Below are positions 18,690 through 24,848 of a DNA stretch of 24,848 bases, piece after piece; position 1 is the first letter of the stretch; each line of letters begins with the position of its first letter. Origin of the DNA: Gracilariopsis chorda (Eukaryota > Rhodophyta > Florideophyceae > Gracilariales > Gracilariaceae); contig NBIV01000754.1 in assembly GCA_003194525.1 (NCBI GenBank), positions 1 through 24,848 on the forward strand, given 5' to 3'. The notes below the pieces were generated by a model, which was given only the letters and a program-made list of their open reading frames with translations, was not told the DNA's origin and ran no database searches. A program made the position numbers and the translations under genes.

Positions 18690-18758
18690 ACTCGGTGGGA
18701 GGCTCGGTGGGAGGCTCGGTGGGAGACGCGGTGGGAGACGCGGTGGAGACTCGGTGGC
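18690..18758. repeat. 12-bp tandem repeat upstream of the MGCLVSKS start
   Basis: Units of ctcggtgggagg / cgcggtgggaga run from 18691 for about five and a half copies, one unit shortened by a base. They end 17 bp before the ATG on the minus strand. The frame through them would read SHRV/SHRA repeats, but no ATG precedes them in that frame, so they are best taken as 5' leader. Confidence 0.85.
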
Positions 18759-18846
18759 CCACAGAGCTTTGGAAGTTGGACTTCGGTCGATGAAGATATA
18801 TCTCTAGTAGTGTAAGCTTCAAATAGCCGCTTGGTACTATCATACG

Positions 18847-18940
18847 TGGTGAGCTTCAATGAGCAGCAACGTTGTACCCTCGTATATTCTTGGTATGATT
18901 CTTTGTATCATACAACATTGCTGCTCGTTGAAGCTCACCA
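18847..18940. repeat. 30-bp inverted repeat with nested hairpin
   Basis: Arms 18847-18876 and 18911-18940 are reverse complements at 28 of 30 positions (outer sequence tggtgagcttcaa... ). The 34-bp spacer holds a further 7-bp pair, gtatgat (18893-18899) with atcatac (18907-18913), which overlaps the right arm by three bases. It lies about 170 bp upstream of the myristoylated-protein start. No target-site duplication is visible. Confidence 0.85.
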
Positions 18941-20396
18941 GTTGACACGTAAGAAGCATGCAGGTTATGCAGCCATACTACGTAGATAGAGTGTATGCCC
19001 TGTTACAGTTCAACTTTGACGTTCTAAGATCTTTACGTGGTTTGGGCTCAGGGTGAGGACGGAGTATATACTCTGATCATCTGTTAGGGAGCCATAACCA
19101 GCTCCCAATAGCATACTGAAGCACTTCATGCTGCTCCTGGGATAGAAGGGTGGGTTTTAAATGACAGCTCGTAAAGAGAGAGCGGCGATCGTCTTCTGTC
19201 CAGAACCTTGCAGATCACGAATCTGGAAAGTGAGGTCGGAACCTCCACCAAGGAGAACAGAAAATCTGCACCACGACGATGGCCGCCTCGAGTAAATCTT
19301 CTGTGTTTCCTTGAAAGGTTTTTAAAAACGTTTTAAATGTTATTCTTGACTTTTTAAACGCCCAAAAATCGCTGGAAGACCCTCTTATTACAAGGTCTTG
19401 TTTACTTCTAATTTCGACCATGAGGTACTAAATTGCATCAAATTATTCATTGTTTCATCTATTGTTATGCAACATTTTTTGGCTGATGGCACTTGGATGG
19501 CTGAGGTACCGGAAACTGGATTTGAAGGGAAACGCACATTAACACACTGCGTAAGCCCGTGCGCGACCGGCGATTGGAGAAAAGCCAAGTTGGTCCAACT
19601 CTTCATTCCAATAATAGATTGCGCCCTTGTGGACCCATTATACCTTCGCTTTGGAAATTTACGACAAGGTGAAGGTGCGAAACTTTACATGCTTAGCTGT
19701 GACTCCTTTCCCGCTGCCGTACATCATTTTGCGTGAGAGCTTCTCAAGGCGAAGCATCAACTCCAGCACAGGCCATACAGCAGTGAAATTGTTAGTTGTA
19801 AACCTTCTTTTTTACAATAAGTATTGGTTGAGTATTACCTGATAGGTATCAGATAGTGTGGCTTGGTTCAAGATGGTTTTCACTGTCAAATAAACATGAA
19901 CTTTGAGAACAGAGACTAAGACTGGAATCAGACTGCGACATGGTCTGAACTCAGCTCGTTTGAAAATCAAGAGGTCTTTTCTAGACCTTTCTTTACTAGA
20001 ATGGGATATCTAACCTAGGCTGTGTATGCTAAATTTGAACCAACACATGCACCACCTGTAGGGAGTGTAAAAGAGGAATTCTTCCCGCGCTTCCTTCTGG
20101 GATGGCTGACACTGCAACAGGACGCCCACTGAATATGAAGGCTATTCTACCAATCATTGAAAACCTATAAATTGATTAATTTATAAGTTTCTAGGTGTGC
20201 TTTGACGCACGCGCATTTCTGGCACTTTCTGCAGAATCGACTGCTGCACCTGCGTAACATATACCCTTCGTAATCAGAAAACTCTTGCTATTCCGCTGGA
20301 AGGCACTGCTATGGCACAAACCCTTTGATCGGCGGGCTCATTGACGTATCACGAACACGGACTGGCCACGAGTTCGTGGACACAACTCTAGAGCAA
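18941..20396. other. Intergenic region, no gene recognised
   Basis: About 1.45 kb. The longest plus-strand frame (19398-19736, 112 codons) and its antisense partner have no recognisable motif. An AT-rich hairpin (TATAAATT/AATTTATA) lies at 20166-20185. I see no tRNA, transposon end or promoter that I would defend. Confidence 0.5.
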
Positions 20397-20556
20397 TCAT
20401 GTTTCACGTCGCTCGGCGCACATTCTCTTAACAGAGCTAGACATACACATTCTCTTCTTCATATGCTGTTGACAATAGTCACAGCACCCCTGTGCACATG
20501 AATCGAGTTGTTCTGATTTTGAGGTTCGCGCAGAGCAAGATCTTCGGTTGCACTTG
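20397..20556 (-). other. Possible alternative last exon of the LPMO-like gene (Cys-rich)
   Basis: A GT...AG interval at 20600-20557 (44 bp) would switch the end of the protein to a frame reading about 50 residues with eight cysteines (pattern C-x4-C ... C-x3-CC-x2-C ... C ... C). Such a disulfide-rich tail looks more like a secreted module than the unspliced end does. The donor GTGCCT is weak and the intron very short, so this is only a candidate. Confidence 0.35.
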
Positions 20557-21939
20557 CTAACCTTCTCGAGCAACGGGTTCCCACCATGTAGCATAGGCAC
20601 GCTCTGAGTTTTGCGGAGTTTGATGCTTTATCCCGAAGTTCGCTATCCGTTTTGGAAATCGGAACTGTCACAGTCGCAGACGTTACCAACGGAGCTGTCT
20701 CAGTGGAAATCCCAGTTGTCATTTCAGGGGCTGGAGATTGCAGAATGATCATTTCAGGCGTGTACACAGGATCAATCAACGTTTCGCTTGGTAAAGAGGC
20801 GGTAAGTGACAAAGGCGTAATTAATGCTTCTTCCATACTTGGGACTGCGCTCGGTGTACTAGATATAGAGGGTATTGGTGATGAGGACGGATTAGGTGGC
20901 AACACTGTCGTATACGATGGGATGGGAACAGGCGTGGAAGGTGATGCCGACGGATACATAGTTTTGGGAGTCGTCCGTGCTGGTATGTTCGATGGAGAAG
21001 CGTCCACTGGAGATGTCAGGCTGTTTTCCTTAATACCTCCGAAGTTGTCCGGAGTCAAGGGAGCTGGAATCCTTCCTTCTGTAAACGGCCGCGGTTTTTG
21101 ATACACACCATCCACTCTGCAAGGTTCACTTGCGCATGTGCCAGGCATGTTGTTCGCAGACATACATCCTTCTTCGGAGTACTGGCTCATGTCATTTTGG
21201 AAGACAGGTTGGTAAAGGCGGAAAGTGGATCCCACCTTCGACGCGAACGAACGAACATGCCCAATAGTCGCCAAAATAACCCACGGTTTTGGCTCCTGTG
21301 GCTCGTTTCGCTCGATCTTTGTTCCACCCGTTCCCCCGAACCAGACCCAGCCCATGACATAGTTTCCATCTGGGATGCAAGTCGGAATGGTAACATCGAC
21401 CGTGTAATAGCCTTTCGGTGCGCCATGTTGCTCACCGTGCTGCCAACAAAGTGAAACCGTATCTATCCTTTTCGAGCTCATCGGATGACGCTTGAACTGG
21501 AATTGGCGCCCCAGCAGCTGTAAATGAAAAGCATTGTGTTGGTGTACCGCTTTCTCCATGATTTCTTCAGGCCGAACGAGTGTGATGCGAATGAACCCAC
21601 CCGGGCCGTGATTGTTCCGTTGATACTTAATAGTCGCAGTCTTTCCGCGCCGAAAGACCCGTGCCGGGCTGTCTTCGGAGCCATGGTTAGAGAATTTGCC
21701 ATCAATGGCACGTAGATCGCACGGGCCTGGGCAGTTAAGCACGCCAAACTGCGGTTCTCCACCTAATCGACAGGTCTACGAATATAGGTTAGTTTCTTGA
21801 AATCAAAAATGTAGAAAAGAACTGAACATACACCAGGGAGATAGACTGCGGGTCTGTCATCGTTGAAATGTCCGAAAGCAAGCAAGAACAGGTTTCCAAT
21901 GGAACATAGTGAAAGACAAACAAAGCCAAACGGAGCCAT
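20459..21939 (-). CDS. Secreted LPMO-like protein with predicted copper histidine brace, two exons
   Basis: Exon 1 is 21939-21832, exon 2 is 21775-20459. Residues 1-23 (MAPFGFVCLSLCSIGNLFLLAFG) form a signal peptide, and cleavage would expose His24 as the mature N-terminus. Splicing joins LPG to TCRLGG in frame. His92 lies in NNHGPGGFIRI, matching the second brace histidine in chitin-binding-type-4/AA-type lytic polysaccharide monooxygenases. GWVWFGG (about 178-184) offers the aromatic near the copper site, and several paired cysteines (CPGPC and others) suit a secreted fold. In such enzymes copper activates peroxide or oxygen to cleave polysaccharides; substrate is unknown. The catalytic part ends near residue 257. 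A Pro/Ser/Thr-rich, probably glycosylated linker of about 140 residues follows. Total 474 residues if exon 2 is read to 20459; the C-terminal end may differ. Confidence 0.75.
21776..21831 (-). other. 56-bp intron in the LPMO-like gene
   Basis: On the minus strand the donor is GTATGT and the acceptor TTCGTAG, phase 0. Without splicing the frame of exon 1 meets TAG within 20 codons, and exon 2 would lack both signal peptide and first histidine. A second possible pairing (donor GTGTAT at 21833, acceptor TTAG before GTGGAG) also keeps the frame but gives a weaker donor and loses one cysteine. Confidence 0.75.
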
Positions 21940-23348
21940 GGCAACAGGAAGTGAATGGGCGATGAGGCGGAGGCATCGTAAAGAGATCGGAGTGCTTAAG
22001 AAGGAATGAATGGAAGGGCTCCAATGCATTAATCCCAGGAAAGAAAGGGCCCGCAAAAGCGGAGTTTGAGAGCGACCGGGACAAACCCAGCACTGAGCGA
22101 ACGCTGTTTGGTTTTACAGCTTTTTGACATTGAACGTATGAATTATGAAGTTGAGTGGGTTGTTTGAAGAGATTCACTGCGCTGAATGATTGCGTCAACG
22201 TGGAGTAATTACAAATGCTCTGGCTTCCCATGAAGTTGAACAGCACTGAGCTTGAAAATCAAATGAACTCCGAATATGGCACTTCCAAGGGTAAGGCAAT
22301 CAGTAATCATATAACTTAACCAAGGACACGTTAATGCGTAGGCTAGTGCGAAAGAATTTATGTGAAACATAGGTGCTTATTGTGAAAGGCCCTTTTTCTT
22401 TTTTGGTACCACCACAAATTATATCGATTTAGCAAGCAAACCCCAGAACCTCTAGAATCTCTGGGTTTGAATTTACGAGAATAGCAATCTAAATAACACC
22501 CAGCCGCTGCTAGGGCAAAACAGGATGGTTTCGCGAGCACCGACACGGCGCATGGTTCTCCTTTGCGCAGTTTTTGTGTTCGACTCAAGAACGGTGATTT
22601 TGTCTGCCTGTTCCTCAAAGCCGAGAGGGACCGCTCCTGAATTTAACTATCATACAAAGGTGAATTTTTGTCCTAAGTGTCATACCTGTTAAGCACGTGT
22701 AAGACTGCAATGACATAAGTTAGCAATGTAATTGCTATTCTGTACTTCATTGGGTAGCATGGCAAGTAACCCCGTGGAGTATAATGGCTTTGCATATGAG
22801 CGTTTAATTGAGATATTCAGTTGTCATTGGACTGAAAAGTAAACAGAATAAATTGCAGTTCTGTATATTCACTTCGTTTCAAGAAGTATATAAACAAGCA
22901 TCTTAAAAATTATCTTATTTCTGTTACATGTTGTTGGAATCCCAAATTTTAAAACTTATCACAGACATTCATATAAATAAAAAAAAAAAACATTGAAGTC
23001 TTGAAAACAACAAAATCCGATACGTGCTTTAATCGCAGAGAATTATCAACCAAAATCTTTTGACTATATATTGTCAACTTTATCAAACATTTCAAACATT
23101 TCAAATATCTACAATCGAGTTAAATAAAAAAACCCATTTGGGAGAGTTTGAGCATTGAAGGTGACGCCTTACAAACTTCGCTACCTAGAAGGGGACACAG
23201 GAAAAGCTTGATCATTTGGAGGGTTACAATTAAATATGTCGAGCGTTGGATAGATGCTGTGTAAATTCCACCCCTTCAAAAATCCCATCTTAGCTCTTTC
23301 ATCATGTTTCTCGAGCGCGTCACCTTGTCTTTTTGACGTTGCCTCTAT
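21940..23348. other. Intergenic region, AT-rich in part, no gene recognised
   Basis: About 1.4 kb. An 86-codon minus-strand frame (22358-22618) has no recognisable domain. The stretch from about 22.85 to 23.15 kb is strongly AT-rich, with an 11-A run at 22980-22990 and a 9-bp repeat (tcaaacatt, nearly three copies) at 23083-23108. Confidence 0.55.
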
Positions 23349-23479
23349 TTACACCCTTTACCTTCTTCAAGTCACCCTATCATCAATCCCAGTCACCCTA
23401 CTCTTGCTCCGAGTCACCCTATTCTCTCTTCAAGTAACGTTAATTTCGCATTTTGTTACTACTCCCGCTCCAAGTCACC
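23349..23479. repeat. 21-bp minisatellite, about six degenerate units
   Basis: AGTCACCCTA recurs at 23370, 23391 and 23412, exactly 21 bp apart, with weaker units at 23349 and 23433, a 19-bp unit, and AGTCACC again at 23473. The open plus-strand frame over it reads a seven-residue VTL repeat, which follows from the 21-bp period and is not by itself evidence of a gene. Confidence 0.75.
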
Positions 23480-23613
23480 GGGTCTCGGTTGACGTGATCC
23501 ATTTCGTCATTGTTTCATACCTCGTTCTTTTCATTTGCAATTGCATCTGAACTCAATGAGTGGATCCGATTCCGCATTCCCTGCCATTGCTCAGAAAGAA
23601 TTCCGTTTCTAAC

Positions 23614-24150
23614 ATGGTTGAAAACGATAGAACTTCTGTGCTTGCTATTTTCTGTATATCGAGCCCGACGGCAACTCTCTAAGAGATCTTAAAAACGTAT
23701 GGAAGTCTTGCTGCATTGGTTCACCCTGATCGCTGTCGCATTGACCTTCGTGGCGCGAATCGCAGCATGCACACAATGGCGCATGCGATGGAGATCGTTC
23801 AGACTAATCTAGAATACGAACGAACTTGCAGAGGACTGCAGAAGGATAATGAATTCGTGCTGCACGTATAAAAAAAGTATTGTTTTTACGAAACGCACAT
23901 TGAGAAAATTCTTCGTGGTAGAGAATCCCGGCAGCGAGAATCGTGGAAATGATCGACGCAGGAAGAATAGTCTTCTAGACTGCGCGATTCTGGAAAGTTT
24001 GACCATTGAGAAGATGGTGAAGCAGATCGGGAGCAAATAAAACTAGAGGGGCGAAAGCACGAAGAAAAAGAACGAGCTGAGCGAGTTCGTGCTGAACAGG
24101 AAAAGTATGCTTGCGAAAGAATGAATTCGGTAGATACAAAAAGGGAGTAA
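23614..24150 (+). pseudogene. J-domain (DnaJ-like) pseudogene, 5' part
   Basis: Reading one frame (ATG at 23614-23616) through its stops gives SSPTATL, then EILKTYGSLAALVHPDRC, then a helix ending in NLEYERTCRGLQK. This is the layout of a J-domain, the co-chaperone module that stimulates Hsp70, with the HPD motif intact at 23722-23730. After it comes a Lys/Glu/Arg-rich, coiled-coil-like stretch (REQIKLEGRKHEEKERAERV) near 24028-24087. In-frame stops stand at 23680, 23869, 23950, 23968 and 24007 before the last one at 24148. Introns are unlikely to remove all five, since the frame stays the same across them. Decay by point substitution fits best. Confidence 0.65.
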
Positions 24151-24808
24151 ACGGGTGGTGTTGCTCGTAGTGGAGGATCTGGTAGGTAATCCTGAATCAT
24201 CTTTTGAGGATCATCAAGAAAAGCTTGTTTCCGACGAAGACGATGACGACCACGATGAAGATTACATTGCCGAAGAACGTTTTGACTACTCTTCAGCTGG
24301 CTAACTTATCTTTAACGACGAAAACTATCCATGCGATCATATGGGAAGAAGCCAAGGAGGTGACGAAGCGAACACGGCGGATTTGGGGGGTGACACTGCA
24401 ATATTTGTCGAAACGCATGGTGGCGGAGAACAAGGTAAAAACGCAACCAGAAATGTAACTGGGCGTTTAAGGAAAGCTCACAAGACTGCCTACCAGCTAA
24501 GAAGAATAACCGAAAACGAGCATCAAAGCGACGGACAATAGAACGCGCAAGCATTGCAAGCACAGAAGGTAGGAGCTACGACGTGGAGAGTAAGACGCAG
24601 TGTGGAAATTATTCCTGTGGTAGGAATTGCGCTGCATTTTTGTTGGGAATGTGACCAACTCATTCGCCCACACACCGCCTATGTTGGGGTTTATAAAGGA
24701 GTGAATATTTCTCAAACGTGGGAGAAGGTGAGAATGAAGTGCCGTAATGTCGAATGTCCGCATTTATGTCGTTTAAATGGCAGTCGAGAACGTGATTCTG
24801 GAAACTGA
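24151..24808 (+). pseudogene. Probable 3' part of the same decayed gene, shifted frame
   Basis: The frame continues one step over with an acidic stretch (SDEDDDDHDEDYIAEER, about 24230-24280), a polar region to 24541, then a cysteine-containing end: C-x2-C (CWEC) and C-x4-C-x3-C (CRNVECPHLC), finishing at TGA 24806-24808. Stops at 24302 and 24539 interrupt the same frame. Charged linkers after a J-domain are common, and the cysteine pairs could be a degenerate zinc-binding module. That it belongs to the J-domain gene is inferred from adjacency, strand and similar decay. Confidence 0.4.
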
Positions 24809-24848
24809 ACCAATATACACCGCATTGTGATGCATGTACCAGTCATGA

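Noticed and set aside
19398..19736. 112-codon plus-strand frame
   Set aside because: No motif, and an antisense frame of similar quality overlaps it; random-looking composition.
20652..21101. 149-codon plus-strand frame opposite the LPMO-like gene
   Set aside because: Shadow of the Pro/Ser/Thr-rich linker, whose reverse complement reads as Gly/Val-rich.
22358..22618. 86-codon minus-strand frame
   Set aside because: No motif or context; treated as chance.
5106..23479. Possible CRISPR-like arrays
   Set aside because: The repeats at 5106, 18690 and 23349 are directly adjacent tandem units without spacers, in a eukaryotic context.
23254..23550. 98-codon plus-strand frame with VTL heptad repeats
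   Set aside because: The repeated residues follow directly from the 21-bp minisatellite; no other coding evidence.
13784..24848. tRNA or rRNA genes
   Set aside because: I looked for T-arm and acceptor patterns and found none that folded into a full cloverleaf by eye; a covariance-model scan would be needed to exclude them.

Overview
The window is eukaryotic nuclear DNA. Two Ty3/gypsy LTR retrotransposons with chromodomain-type integrases fill the left 13.8 kb. The right 11 kb is host sequence with two protein-coding genes on the minus strand and one decayed gene on the plus strand. The one intron I can place well is only 56 bp. Few short introns, a gypsy-rich landscape and a secreted copper-oxygenase-like protein make a red alga my best guess. 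An oomycete or another protist is not excluded, and no marker gene settles it.

Retroelement region (1-13783). Element 1 (E1, plus strand) enters the window inside gag. It continues through zinc knuckle, protease, reverse transcriptase, RNase H, integrase and a C-terminal chromodomain, then a polypurine tract and a complete 871-bp LTR ending at 7775. Element 2 (E2, minus strand) has a complete 903-bp 5' LTR (12881-13783), a tRNA primer-binding site, gag, and pol up to the first residues of integrase. It stops at exactly the base where the E1 LTR ends. E1 therefore inserted into the E2 integrase gene in opposite orientation. The rest of E1 (about 2 kb) and of E2 (about 3.9 kb) should lie to the left of the window. 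Both copies keep pol in the -1 frame relative to gag, with an A-rich heptamer directly before the gag stop. E1, the younger insertion, carries about nine one-base deletions and one insertion in its first 3.3 kb. E2, the older one, has a single nonsense codon. That is the reverse of what age predicts.

Host region (13784-24848). A gene on the minus strand (15345-18673) encodes a large, apparently disordered protein that begins MGCLVSKS, a classical myristoylation/palmitoylation start; its reading frame changes once near 16.4 kb. Upstream of it lie a 12-bp tandem repeat and a 30-bp inverted repeat. A second minus-strand gene (20459-21939) encodes a secreted protein resembling lytic polysaccharide monooxygenases. 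Splicing its 56-bp intron places a histidine directly after the signal peptide and a second histidine in a NNHGPGG motif, the two ligands expected of a copper histidine brace. At the right end an unlisted plus-strand J-domain (DnaJ-like) pseudogene keeps its HPD motif but carries several in-frame stops, with a 21-bp minisatellite just upstream. The remaining intergenic stretches hold no gene I can support.
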